Source of the DNA: Baffinella frigidus
Lineage: Eukaryota; Cryptophyceae; Cryptomonadales; Baffinellaceae
NCBI GenBank assembly: GCA_026770585.1
Contig: MU646359.1
Coordinates: 437,849 to 448,337, forward strand
Direction: 5' to 3'
Length of the DNA stretch: 10,489 nucleotides
In this document: in pieces, positions 1 through 6,828 of the stretch
Numbering within the stretch: the first letter of the stretch is position 1
How the letters are laid out: each line of letters begins with the position of its first letter
Translations under genes and position numbers: made by a program
Notes under the pieces: generated by a model
What the model was told of the DNA's origin: nothing
The model's database searches: none
The model's input: the letters and a program-made list of their open reading frames with translations, nothing else

Positions 1-24
1 CTCTCTCTCCCCCCCCCCCCGCAG

Positions 25-97
25 GGCGTCAGAGCAAGCCAAGGACGATCCTGACCTTCATCTGGAACTCGCCGACTTCCTTATAGACGACTATCCG
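25..97 (+). CDS. Exon 1 (first visible): TPR-like helix of a multi-exon TPR protein
   Basis: The exon follows a strong pyrimidine tract ending in gcag (acceptor at 23-24). After one leftover base it reads 24 codons, from ASEQAKDDPD through LHLELADFL to DDYP. LELADFL resembles the first helix of a TPR and parallels VALANFL of exon 3. I place the donor at CCG|GTCTTT (98-99) because the same edge, DDYP or EDYP followed by GT, recurs three times downstream. It leaves phase 0, which fits exon 2. The frame stays open to a TGA near 131, so the 3' edge is an inference. Joined to exon 2, the linker is longer than a canonical TPR allows, so a missed exon between them is possible. The gene begins upstream of the window. 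Confidence 0.6.
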
Positions 98-170
98 GTC
101 TTTCCCGACATTTCCCGCTCCTTTTTGACATGAAACGCCCCTTTCTGATGACATCTCCCGCTCCTTTTTT

Positions 171-193
171 ACTTCCTTCTAGACGACTACCCG
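171..193 (+). repeat. Copy of exon-1 3' edge with donor
   Basis: Reads FLLDDYP in the exon-1 frame followed by GTCTTTCCCG, matching the authentic border at 77-107 including the first intron bases. Further weaker copies read CLVEDYP|GT at about 288-310 and FVEDYP|GT at about 524-543. None has the exon's upstream half or an acceptor. Confidence 0.7.
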
Positions 194-425
194 GTCTTTC
201 CCGGCATCTGCCGCTCCTTTTCTGACATGCCACGCCCCTTTTTGACATGCCACGCTCTTTTTGGTTGATATTTCCCGCTCCTGTCTTACTGCCTCGTAGA
301 GGACTACCCGGTTTTTCCCGACATCGCACGCTCCTGTTTGACATGTCTCGCTCCTTTATGTTGACACGAGGGCGTGTCAGGATCTACAGAAAGGAGCGGG
401 ATATGTCGAAGAAGGACCGGGAGAT

Positions 426-512
426 GTCAACATAACATAAAGGAGCGTGAGATGTCAAAAGGAGCGTGATAGGACCCGCTCCTTTTAACATCGCACGCTC
501 CTATATGTTGAC
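426..512. repeat. Inverted repeat within satellite (35-40 base arms)
   Basis: The left arm (426-466, gtcaacataacataaaggag...) is complementary with small gaps to the right arm (478-512, ...gctcctatatgttgac). It marks an orientation flip of the satellite, so the transcript would fold into a hairpin with a loop of about 11 bases. Confidence 0.75.
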
Positions 513-761
513 ATCTCACACTCCTTTTGTAGAGGACTACCCGGTCCTTACTCAACATCTCCCGCCCCCTTTTTGACATGCCACGCCCCTTGATGTTGAC
601 ATCTCCCGGTCCTTTTTCGACATATCCCGCTCCCTCCTGTGGATCCTGACACGCCCGCGCCCCTTCTGTTGGCATGCCACGCTTCTTTCGTCGACATCGC
701 AGGCTCCCTTCTGTGGACCCTGACGTGGAGCTCTCTCACTCACTCGAATTCTACCCGCTGT

Positions 762-930
762 GTAGAGTGCTTGCGGGAAAACTTGGCCGATTTCAACGAG
801 AAATGTTTTCAGAAATTCAGAGCTTTTGTACCAGGACGTGACATGAAACCGGTCCATCTAAACCATTCTGGTACAAATTCTGAAAACATCTCTCTTCAAA
901 ATCGGCCAAGTTTTCCCGCAAGCGCTCTAC
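762..930. mobile_element. MITE-like inverted-repeat element
   Basis: Terminal inverted repeats of about 60 bases: the left end begins gtagagtgcttgcgggaaaa and the right end finishes ttttcccgcaagcgctctac. Complementarity continues inward (cttggccgattt; atgttttcagaa; ttgtaccag) with a short loop near 835-870. No coding capacity. No convincing target-site duplication was seen. Confidence 0.75.
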
Positions 931-950
931 ATATCACGCTCCATTCTGTT

Positions 951-1031
951 GACTTTTCCATTCTGTTGACTTTTCCATTCTGTTGACTTTTCCATTCTTT
1001 TGACTTTTCCATTCTGTTGACTTTTCACGCT
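951..1031 (+). repeat. 17-base tandem repeat
   Basis: About five units of TTCTGTTGACTTTTCCA, with one ttttgac variant. Confidence 0.85.
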
Positions 1032-1063
1032 CCCTTCACCTGGATAAGTTTGCATTCCTGTAT

Positions 1064-1213
1064 GGAACCCTAAACCCTAATCCCTATCCCTAATGATGCA
1101 GACGTACCAGGAGTTCAAGACAGGGCGCTTCGAGTAGGGTGCAGGGTATAGGGTGTAGGGTGTAGGGTGTAGGGTGCAGGGTGTAGGGTGTAGGGTGTAG
1201 GGTGTAGGGTAGC
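1064..1213. repeat. Telomere-type heptamers with exon-2 5' fragment inside
   Basis: A short C-rich CCCTAAA block (1066-1092) is followed by a copy of the exon-2 acceptor and first 11 codons (1094-1134, TYQEFKTGRFE then a stop), then by G-rich GGTGTAG heptamers (1136-1213). The orientation of the heptamer flips across the exon fragment. Confidence 0.75.
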
Positions 1214-1252
1214 AGCCACTCCATGAGCAGCTCCTGTGGGGGGACAGAGCTA

Positions 1253-1352
1253 TCCCTCAAGTGGCCAGTAGGCGCATACGCCCTACCGTAGGGCCCTAGG
1301 ACCTGCCTAGGACCTCTTGGCCGTCAAATTTGACTGCCTGGCCACTTAAGGG
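1253..1352. mobile_element. Small inverted-repeat element
   Basis: Ends are ccctcaagtggccag and ctggccacttaaggg, complementary with one mismatch. The interior carries ctaccgtagggccctaggacc, resembling the inner arm of the 8299-8466 hairpin, so the two may be related. Confidence 0.65.
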
Positions 1353-1368
1353 AGAGGGGTACCTCGCT

Positions 1369-1456
1369 CATAAGAAAGCACCCCCCCCCCTAGGAACACC
1401 AGAGGGCCCTAGCCAGAGGCCTACTGTAGGGTCCTAGGGGGCGGCGGTTTCTTATG
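1369..1456. repeat. Inverted repeat with C-tract
   Basis: cataagaaa ... tttcttatg termini, with inner cccccctagga and tcctaggggg also complementary. It directly adjoins the previous element and lies just before exon 2. Confidence 0.6.
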
Positions 1457-1500
1457 ACGGGGTGGATCCAAACCCTAAACCCTCATTCCTGATAATGCAG

Positions 1501-1605
1501 ACGTACCGGGAGTTCAAGAAAGGGCGCTTCGACACAGCCATCTCCCTCGCCGAGGAACACTACGTCCAAGCTGTCCAGTGCGCTCCTCGGGAGACCACCT
1601 ACATG
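1501..1605 (+). CDS. Exon 2: TPR-like helical pair
   Basis: Acceptor aatgcag at 1494-1500, donor ATG|GTGTGT at 1606. Exactly 35 codons in phase 0 at both ends, starting TYREFKKGRF, continuing AISLAEEHYVQAV and ending APRETTYM. AISLAEEHYVQAVQCAP looks like helix B of a TPR but is about four residues longer than canonical, so this first repeat is irregular. ETTYM runs straight into VALANFL of exon 3 to start a perfect 34-residue TPR. This is the only copy with both exon ends intact: a 5' fragment lies upstream (1094-1134) and 3' fragments lie downstream (1721-1802, 2013-2094, about 2165-2175). An internal ATG start is not needed; the frame continues from exon 1. Confidence 0.78.
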
Positions 1606-1637
1606 GTGTGTATCGTTCTATGGGGAGAGTGGAACTC

Positions 1638-1702
1638 TGACGATTTGTGAAAATCGTCATTTCTTGAAATGCTTTAGATGGACGCGTCCATCTAAAGCAT
1701 TT
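1638..1702. repeat. Paired palindromes after exon 2
   Basis: A 22-base near-palindrome (1638-1659, tgacgatt...aatcgtca) followed by a perfect 36-base palindrome (1667-1702) centred on gacg|cgtc, with arms aaatgctttagatggacg. Both recur in the next duplicated unit. Confidence 0.85.
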
Positions 1703-1720
1703 TGCGATACTTTAGATGGA

Positions 1721-1802
1721 CGCCTTGCGAACAGCCATCTCGCTCGCAGAGGAACACTACGTCCAGGCTGTCCAGTGCGCTCCTCGGGAGACCACCTACA
1801 TG
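1721..1802 (+). repeat. 3' partial copy of exon 2 with donor
   Basis: Matches exon 2 from about the GRF codons to the end (RTAISLAEEHYV to TTYM) followed by GTGACA. It lacks the exon's first ten codons and the aatgcag acceptor. The downstream intron sequence (gtatcgttctgtgggg, palindromes) is duplicated too, so the unit spans the border. Confidence 0.8.
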
Positions 1803-1872
1803 GTGACATTTGACCAGTTTGACATTTGTGCGTATCGTTCTGTGGGGAGGGGGGCCGACAGGAGTGGAACTC

Positions 1873-1960
1873 TGACGATTTGTACAAATCGTCATTTCTT
1901 GAAATGCTTTAGATGGACGCGTCCATCTACTTTAAATGGACGCGTCCATCTAAAGCATTT
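1873..1960. repeat. Second copy of the palindrome pair
   Basis: A perfect 22-base palindrome (1873-1894, tgacgatttgt/acaaatcgtca) and a nested duplication of the gacgcgtc palindrome (1902-1960). A further half-copy ends near 1983. Confidence 0.8.
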
Positions 1961-2012
1961 TTGAAATGTTTTAGATGGACGCCTTGCGATTTTTTTTAAT
2001 GTTTTAGATGGA

Positions 2013-2094
2013 CGCCTTGCGAACAGCCATCTCGCTCGTCGAGGAACACTACGTCCAGGCTGTCCAGGCCGCGCCAAGGGAGACCACCTACATG
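2013..2094 (+). repeat. Second 3' partial copy of exon 2 with donor
   Basis: Same left truncation as the copy at 1721; reads LRTAISLVEEHYV, then AAPRETTYM|GT. A residual edge (cacctacatggtgcgtatc) recurs at about 2165. Confidence 0.8.
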
Positions 2095-2097
2095 GTT

Positions 2098-2163
2098 ACA
2101 TTTGACCAGTTCGACATTTGACCAGTCTGACATTTGACCAGTCTGACATTTGACCAGTTTGAC
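2098..2163 (+). repeat. 16-base tandem repeat
   Basis: About four units of ACATTTGACCAGTCTG; the first instance begins just after the donor of an exon-2 copy, and a single unit also follows the copy at 1802. Confidence 0.85.
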
Positions 2164-2285
2164 ATCACCTACATGGTGCGTATCAGTCTGTGTGTAGGGG
2201 GGGACTCCGCCGACGCTGAGTCAGTAAGTAACCTCCCGGGTTTGTACCAGGAAGGGTCGGATATCGTACCAGGTGGCGCTATCAG

Positions 2286-2710
2286 AGTTGACTTTTAGAA
2301 TGAATTTGACTTTGGGAACGGGTAACGTGACTTTCGAGTGGCGCTGGCCAACTTTCTGGCGGAGCAGAAGCGTCCGAGTTGACTTTGGGGTGAAAGTTGA
2401 CTTTTGGTAACGGGTTATTTGGACTGCCAGGTGACTTTGGGTAACGGGTTATTTGGACTTTCAGGTGACTTTGGGTAACGGGTTATTTGGACTGTCACCT
2501 TTTGGGTAACGGGTTATTTGGACTCTCAGGTGGCGCTGGCCAACTTCCTGGCGGAGCAGAAATGTCCGAGTTGACTTTTTTGGGGGGGGGGGTGACTTTT
2601 GGTAACAGGTTATTTGGACTGTCAGGTGACTTTGGGTAACGGGTTATTTTGACTGTCAGGTGACTTTGGTGAGAAAATTGACTTTTTGTAACGGGTAACG
2701 TGACTCTCAG
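2286..2710 (+). repeat. GGTAACGGGTTATTTGGACT satellite with two exon-3 5' copies
   Basis: Units of roughly 35 bases (gtgactttgggtaacggg, ttatttggactgtcag) run up to the exon-3 acceptor. Two units end in the first 38 bases of exon 3: 2338-2375, whose acceptor is damaged (ttcgag|tgg), and 2530-2567, with an intact ctctcag. After each, the sequence returns to the satellite at gagttgacttt. Confidence 0.85.
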
Positions 2711-2776
2711 GTGGCGCTGGCCAACTTCCTGGCGGAGCAGAAGCGTCCCAAGGACGCCCAAGTCCTCCTGCAACAG
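2711..2776 (+). CDS. Exon 3: TPR helix A and B core
   Basis: Acceptor ctctcag at 2704-2710; 22 codons reading VALANFLAEQKR then PKDAQVLLQQ; donor CAG|GTTGTG at 2777. Phase is 0 at both ends. With TTYM from exon 2 and ALTLAPDD from exon 4 it forms a 34-residue TPR with the usual small residues (A-x-x at helix A, DAQ at the start of helix B) and the terminal AP. The frame stays open past the donor to a stop at 2932, and an alternative donor AAA|GTCAAC at 2849 would also keep phase 0. I prefer 2776 because only it gives canonical TPR spacing with exon 4. Two 5' partial copies with the same first 12 or so codons lie upstream at 2338 and 2530. Confidence 0.8.
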
Positions 2777-3310
2777 GTTGTGAGCCTCACCATACAGAGG
2801 GACTACCACGCGACGATGGCCTATGCACCAAATCCCTCTATTTTCAAAGTCAACTCGCCTTCAATCGCCCCAAAATATGTCAACTTATCCGGATCCCTGA
2901 TTGAAATACTTTTAGAAGTGCAGGAATTATAGAACAGACTCGACAAAAATACACCTGTTTGGTACATAGGTCATCGTCGCGTGGACTATTGTCAAGTTGA
3001 CGTGCCGGGGCAGATCAATGAGCCGAAATAGATTGAGACAGAGCTAGAGGTTGTAAGCCTCTCCTCCCTCCTGACCACGCAAACCAGCAGGGTGTAGCTC
3101 CCTACACTTTAGGATGTAGCTCCCTACACCCTACACCCTAGATCCCGAAACCTCAAACACAGCGGCCAGGACTGTTTGGCTCCCCACGAGCAAGGGTGTT
3201 CTTATAGCCGAGGCACCCCTGTATCAATGGGCTCGACCTGGACTAGGTCTTCACATTTGCGAGCTTGGGGCCAACTCCTTGGTGGACCCCGACCGTGAGC
3301 GAAGGTGAAG
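2777..3310. other. Intron 3, first part: mostly unique sequence
   Basis: The exon-3 frame stays open to 2932 (including YHATMAYAPNPSIFK and LIEILLEVQEL) but I see no TPR fit. At 3091-3140 a 20-base motif around gtgtagctccctacac occurs twice. No other feature is evident. Confidence 0.5.
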
Positions 3311-3452
3311 TTCATCTCGGAAGATAACTGAATCAGTTCCTTTTCAACAGGAGGTTGAACAGGAGAAATTAGATCGGGCGTAGTAAATGCAATTAGGCCT
3401 CCTAATTAAATGAAAACGCTAATTAGCTGATTTAGTTATCTTTTGAGATGAA
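3311..3452. mobile_element. MITE-like inverted-repeat element
   Basis: ttcatctcggaagataactg...cag at the left is complementary to ctgatttagttatcttttga...gaa at the right (about 23 of 26 positions). AT-rich interior with secondary inverted repeats (caattaggcctcctaatta; cgctaattagctg). Non-coding. Confidence 0.75.
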
Positions 3453-3512
3453 ATTGCTGCGAAGATCTGGCCGCCTCGCCCTTCTGACCCGCGGAGCCAG
3501 AAGGGGTAAATC

Positions 3513-3740
3513 CTAAACCAAGCTACACCCGACAACCGAAACCCGAAAACCGAAACCCGAAAACCGAAAACCGAAAACCGAAACACTAACACACTAAACC
3601 CGAAAACCGAAACCTGAAACCCAAAACACTAACACACTAAACCCGAAACCCGAAACCCAAAACACGAAACACTAACACACTAAACCCTAAACCCTAAACT
3701 CCGAACCCTAAACCCTCAACCCTCAACGCTGACCCGTACC
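3513..3740 (+). repeat. C-rich heptamer array (CCCGAAA, ACCGAAA, CCCTAAA)
   Basis: Telomere-type heptamer variants lead up to the exon-4 acceptor. Confidence 0.9.
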
Positions 3741-3749
3741 CACCCCTAG

Positions 3750-3809
3750 GCGCTGACACTCGCGCCAGACGATGCGGAGGCCCTGGGGGCGCACGCTGTC
3801 CTCTGCGAG
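3750..3809 (+). CDS. Exon 4: TPR junction exon
   Basis: A 60-base exon that is easy to miss. Acceptor cacccctag (3748-3749), 20 codons reading ALTLAPDDAE then ALGAHAVLCE, donor GAG|GTCTGA (3810). It enters and leaves in phase 0, as exons 3 and 5 require. The peptide supplies the end of one TPR (ALTLAPDD) and helix A of the next (AEALGAHAVLCE), so exons 3, 4 and 5 join into two back-to-back 34-residue repeats. It lies where C-rich heptamers (upstream) switch to G-rich heptamers (downstream). A second, decayed copy of the whole exon occurs at 4063-4196, split by a G-rich heptamer insertion, and a short 3' edge recurs at about 4276-4288. Confidence 0.75.
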
Positions 3810-4330
3810 GTCTGAGGGTCAGGGTTGTCTGAGGCTGAGTGGTTAGGGCTTAGGCGTGGGGTTGAGGCTTAGGTGTAGGGGTTTGGGTGTAGGCTTAGGG
3901 TTGAGGGGTAGGGGTGAGGGGTAAGGCTTATAGTTTAGGGGGTTTGGTGTAGGTACGGTTGAGGGTTGAGGGTTGAGGGTTGAGGGTTCGGGGTTGAGGG
4001 CTGAGGGTTGAGGGTTGAGGGTTCGGGGTTGAGGGTTGAGGGTTGAGGGTTGAGGGTGTATGGCGCTTACAATCGCGCCGGACGACGCAGAGGCCAGGGT
4101 TTAGGGTTAGGGTTAGGGTTTACGCTTAGGGTTTAGAATTGAGGCGTATGGTTTAGGTTGAGGAAGCCCTGGGGGCCGCACGCTCTTCTCTGCGAGGTCT
4201 GAGGGTTATGGGTTAGGCTCAGGTGTATATCTCTCAGGATTTTGGATTTATGGATTGGAGATTAGGCTTCAGAGGTGTGCTATGCGAGGTCCGCGGGGGT
4301 TATGCTGAGGCTTAGGGTTTCTCTCTCTCT
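3810..4330 (-). repeat. G-rich heptamer array (TTGAGGG, TTTAGGG)
   Basis: The same heptamer family as upstream but inverted, running from the exon-4 donor. Runs of GGGTTGA (3958-4056) are nearly regular. Exon 4 therefore sits between oppositely oriented arrays that could pair in RNA. Confidence 0.85.
4063..4196 (+). pseudogene. Decayed exon-4 copy split by heptamers
   Basis: The 5' half (4063-4095, ALTIAPDDAEA) and the 3' half (4163-4196, ending TGCGAG|GTCTGAGGGT like the real donor) flank 67 bases of TTTAGGG-like repeats. Together the halves rebuild the exon outline. The reading frame is not usable. Confidence 0.75.
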
Positions 4331-4343
4331 CGCGCGCGCGCGC

Positions 4344-4385
<42 letters not shown>
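4319..4385. repeat. Compound microsatellite (CT)n(CG)n(GATA)n
   Basis: CT, then CG, then about 13 GATA units. Confidence 0.95.
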
Positions 4386-4570
4386 CCTGATTATTGGAGG
4401 CTCAGCTCACACGGAACTGCCCCCGGAAACTTTGAGGCTCGGCTCACACTCAATTCCCCGGCTCACACGCGATCCCCTACCGGAAACTGCAGGACAAACT
4501 CAAGGATTTTGGGGCTGCGGAGGAGTCATATCTTTCAGCGATTCGGACGGACCCGAGGGATGCCGCCCTG
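4384..4570 (+). repeat. Duplicated intron end plus exon-5 5' copy
   Basis: The intron 3' end (gaggctcagctcacac... ggaaactgcag) and the first 26 codons of exon 5 (DKLKDFGAAEESYL to RDAAL) are repeated about 300 bases before the real exon. The copy ends abruptly where GATA repeats start (4571). Confidence 0.85.
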
Positions 4571-4671
4571 TATAGATAGATGGATAGGTAGATACATACA
4601 TACATACATACATACATACAAACATACATACATATAGATAGATAGATAGATAGATAGATAGACAGATAGAC

Positions 4672-4706
<35 letters not shown>

Positions 4707-4746
4707 CAGATAGACAGACAGATAGATAGATAGATAGACAGACAGA
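4571..4746. repeat. GATA/CATA/GACA tetranucleotide repeat
   Basis: Blocks of (GATA), (CATA) and (GACA) units. Open frames on either strand here (repeated YLSI) are repeat translations. Confidence 0.95.
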
Positions 4747-4797
4747 TCTGATCATTATGAGGCTCGGCTCACACGCAATCCCCACCGGAAACCGCAG

Positions 4798-4902
4798 GAC
4801 AAACTCAAGGATTTTGGGGCTGCGGAGGAGTCATATCTTTCCGCGATTCGGGCGGACCCGAGGAACGCCGCGCTTCTCTTCAACGCCGCCATCTTCTTCA
4901 AG
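4798..4902 (+). CDS. Exon 5: TPR exon with GC donor
   Basis: Acceptor accgcag (4796-4797); exactly 35 codons, starting DKLKDFGAAEESYL, with AIRADPRN in the middle and ending NAAIFFK; phase 0 at both ends. It completes one 34-residue TPR (ending ADPR) and opens the next (NAALLFNAAIFFK). The donor is AAG|GCAATT, a GC rather than GT site. An imperfect 5' copy (4493-4570) lies upstream in a duplicated unit with its own acceptor. About ten copies of its 3' edge lie downstream between 4973 and 6079, most with GT donors. Only this copy is open over its full length with both borders in place. Confidence 0.82.
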
Positions 4903-4972
4903 GCAATTTCTCTTTACTTGTAAAATAATGACTGTTTTAAAATAGTCACATTTCTAGCCTCGAGTGGGGAAC

Positions 4973-5838
4973 CGCTTCTCTTCAACGCCGCCATGCTCTT
5001 CAAGGTGGACCCTAAAAGATGAACCCAGAACCCTGAACACTACCCCCTAAACTGTAAACCCTAGAACGCCGCCATCTTCTTCAAGGTAGTGTCTACTAAA
5101 CCCTAAACCCCAGACCCTGAACCCTAGAACCCTAGAACGCCGCGCGTCTTTCGCCTCTGAGTTCTTCAAGGTAGAGACTCTCTCCTGAACCCTAAACCCT
5201 GAACCCTGAACCCTGAACCCTGAACCCTGAACCCTGAACCCTGAACCCTGAATCCTGAACCCTAAAACCTAGAACGCCTGCTCTTCAACGCCGTTCTTCA
5301 AGGTGGACCCTAAAAGATGAACCCAGAACCCTGAACCCTACACTCTGAAACCGGAACACTACCCCCTAAACCGTAAACCCCAGAACGCCGCCATGTTCTT
5401 CAAGGCAATTTCCTTATCTTCCGCCGATGTTTTTGAATTAAGACAGTCTCCACATGAAATTCCGACGGAACTGCTGCTGTTCAACGCCGCCATGTTCTTC
5501 AAGGTAAACCCTAAACCCTAAACCCCAAACCCTGAACCCTAAACCCTAAACCCTAAACCCTGAACCCTGAACTCTGAAACCAGAACTCTGAACCCTGAAC
5601 CCTAAACCCTAAGCCCTGAACCTTAAACCCTGGACCCTAGAACCCTAGAACGCTTCTCTTCAACGCCGCACTGTTCTTCAAGGTAATTTCCTTATTTTCT
5701 ACAACATCATCGGGCCCAAAGAACGCCTGCTGTTCAACGTTTTTTTAGATTTTCATTGAAACTCATTTTTTTATATTAAAACAGTTTCCACATTAAATCG
5801 CTTGAAAGCATCACTCCTCCGCCGCCATGCTCTTCAAG
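4973..5838 (+). repeat. Series of exon-5 3'-edge copies with donors in heptamer arrays
   Basis: The tail of exon 5 (AACGCCGCCATGTTCTTCAAG) followed by a donor recurs with edges ending near 5004 (GT), 5085 (GT), 5170 (GT), 5302 (GT), 5404 (GC), 5503 (GT), 5682 (GT), 5739 (truncated) and 5838 (GT); a weak one ends near 6079. Between them lie CCCTGAA and CCCTAAA heptamers, for example 5178-5265 and 5504-5650. None has the exon's first half. Confidence 0.85.
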
Positions 5839-5889
5839 GTAGAGCCCTTTTATTAACTTCGAGAGAGTCCTTTTGACCTTCGACCCTCG

Positions 5890-6000
5890 TGGGGTTCTGA
5901 AGCTGACCCTCGACTCTCGAAGCTTAACCCTCGACCCTCGAAGCTTAACCCTCGACCCTCAAAGCTTAACCCTCGACCCTCGAAGCTGAACCCCACACCC
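5890..6000 (+). repeat. 21-base tandem repeat
   Basis: About four units of AAGCTTAACCCTCGACCCTCG, an expanded relative of the heptamer. Confidence 0.8.
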
Positions 6001-6005
6001 GCCAT

Positions 6006-6057
6006 GTTAATAGGGTAACGGCCTGAAAATGGGGTAGTTAGGCATACGGTATTGCCT
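6006..6057 (+). mobile_element. Solo arm of the 8299-type hairpin element
   Basis: 52 bases starting gttaatagggtaacggcctg and ending attgcct match the left arm at 8299-8350 with few differences; the other arm is absent. Confidence 0.8.
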
Positions 6058-6145
6058 ACTGAAGAGTATGTTGTTCAAAGTGGAGGGGCGTCGTAACCCC
6101 GGAACCCAAATCGAATCGTTTTCTGGTTGGTATACCCTAAACCCA

Positions 6146-6317
6146 CCACGCAAGAGTGTAGGGCAGACCTGGGAAAACAAGCCTGTTCACACGGAATTTG
6201 TAACAACTTTCCGAAAATTCGATTTTTCTGTGGGAAGAATGTCCACTTATAAACTTAAGAAATAGTAGAATTCTACTATTTCTCCTGTGGGTCACTCTGC
6301 CCTACACTCTTGCGTGG
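6146..6317. mobile_element. MITE-like element, CCACGCAAGAGTG termini
   Basis: Perfect 22-base terminal inverted repeats (6146-6167 and 6296-6317; ccacgcaagagtgtagggca...). Near the right end lies a perfect 26-base palindrome (6258-6283) centred on gaattc. The short open frame across it is not supported as coding. Confidence 0.85.
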
Positions 6318-6389
6318 CAGACCCCGGAACCCTGGACCCTGAACAATAAACTCTGACCCCTAACCCCTCAACCATAAACCCGAAACCAG

Positions 6390-6550
6390 GACAAACAAAA
6401 GGACTTCGGCTGGCAGAAGAGAACCGTCTCCCAGAATTCGAGACGTTTTCCGCCAACCCTAAAACCTAAACCCTGAAACCTCAGAACTTAAACCCTAAAC
6501 CCTAACAACCCAGGACAAGCAAAAGGACTTTGACAAGGCTGAAGAGTACC
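6390..6550 (+). repeat. Two 5' partial copies of exon 6
   Basis: At 6390 (after ccag) the peptide DKQKDF is followed by divergence; at 6514 (after ccag) DKQKDFDKAEEY is followed by divergence. Both keep the acceptor and lose the exon's second half. Confidence 0.8.
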
Positions 6551-6617
6551 TTCCCCTGAATTTTTCGCCAACCTGAAACGTAAACTCTGAAACCCTAACC
6601 CATAAACCCGAAACTAG

Positions 6618-6690
6618 GACAAGCAAAAGGACTACGACAAAGCTGAAGAGTACTTCCAGCGCGCAGTTGATGAGGCGCCCCACGACCCAG
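6618..6690 (+). CDS. Exon 6: TPR exon, GC donor
   Basis: Acceptor aaactag (6616-6617); 24 codons plus one base, reading DKQKDYDKAEEYFQRAV then DEAPHDP; donor CAG|GCTAAA at 6691, again GC. The leftover G joins AG of exon 7 to make Glu. DYDKAEEYFQRAVDEAP is a textbook TPR helix B; with the tail of exon 5 it makes a 36-residue unit. Two 5' copies sit upstream (6390, 6514) and at least six 3' copies downstream, several of which carry GT donors (CAG|GTTAAA). An inverted copy lies at 6758-6799. Confidence 0.85.
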
Positions 6691-6757
6691 GCTAAACCCT
6701 AAACCTCGAAACACGAAACCCGAAACCCGAAACACGAAACCCGAAACACAGAACACG

Positions 6758-6799
6758 TGGAAGTACTCTTCAGCCTTGCCGAAGTCCTTTTGCCTGTCC
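6758..6799 (-). repeat. Inverted copy of exon-6 5' half
   Basis: The minus strand reads gacaggcaaaaggacttcgg...gaagagtacttcc, with upstream intron heptamer (aaccctaacaa) attached. It could pair with the sense copies at 6505-6550 and with exon 6 itself. Confidence 0.8.
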
Positions 6800-6828
6800 T
6801 TTTTTGTTAGGGTTTATGGTTTTTTAAG

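Larger units (their letters stand above)
98..720. repeat. Degenerate ~30-base satellite in intron 1
   Basis: Variants of TTGACATGCCACGCCCC and TTTCCCGCTCCTTTTTGACAT repeat through this stretch, interspersed with copies of the exon-1 3' edge. A block at about 370-466 is in the opposite orientation (AGGAGCG, GATGTCAA). The small arginine-rich open frames here are translations of the repeat. Confidence 0.8.

Noticed and set aside
552-857. Minus-strand 101-residue open frame
   Set aside because: Covers the satellite and half of an inverted-repeat element; composition follows the repeat and no domain is visible.
2777-2932. Extension of exon 3 to the stop at 2932
   Set aside because: Open but breaks TPR spacing, whereas splicing at 2776 to exon 4 gives an exact 34-residue repeat. 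It remains possible as a retained-intron isoform.
4477-4785. Minus-strand open frame rich in YLSI
   Set aside because: Translation of GATA/CATA/GACA microsatellites lying antisense to the exon-5 copies.
6068-6265. Plus-strand 65-residue open frame
   Set aside because: Runs from an exon-5 edge remnant into a MITE-like element; no splice or domain support.
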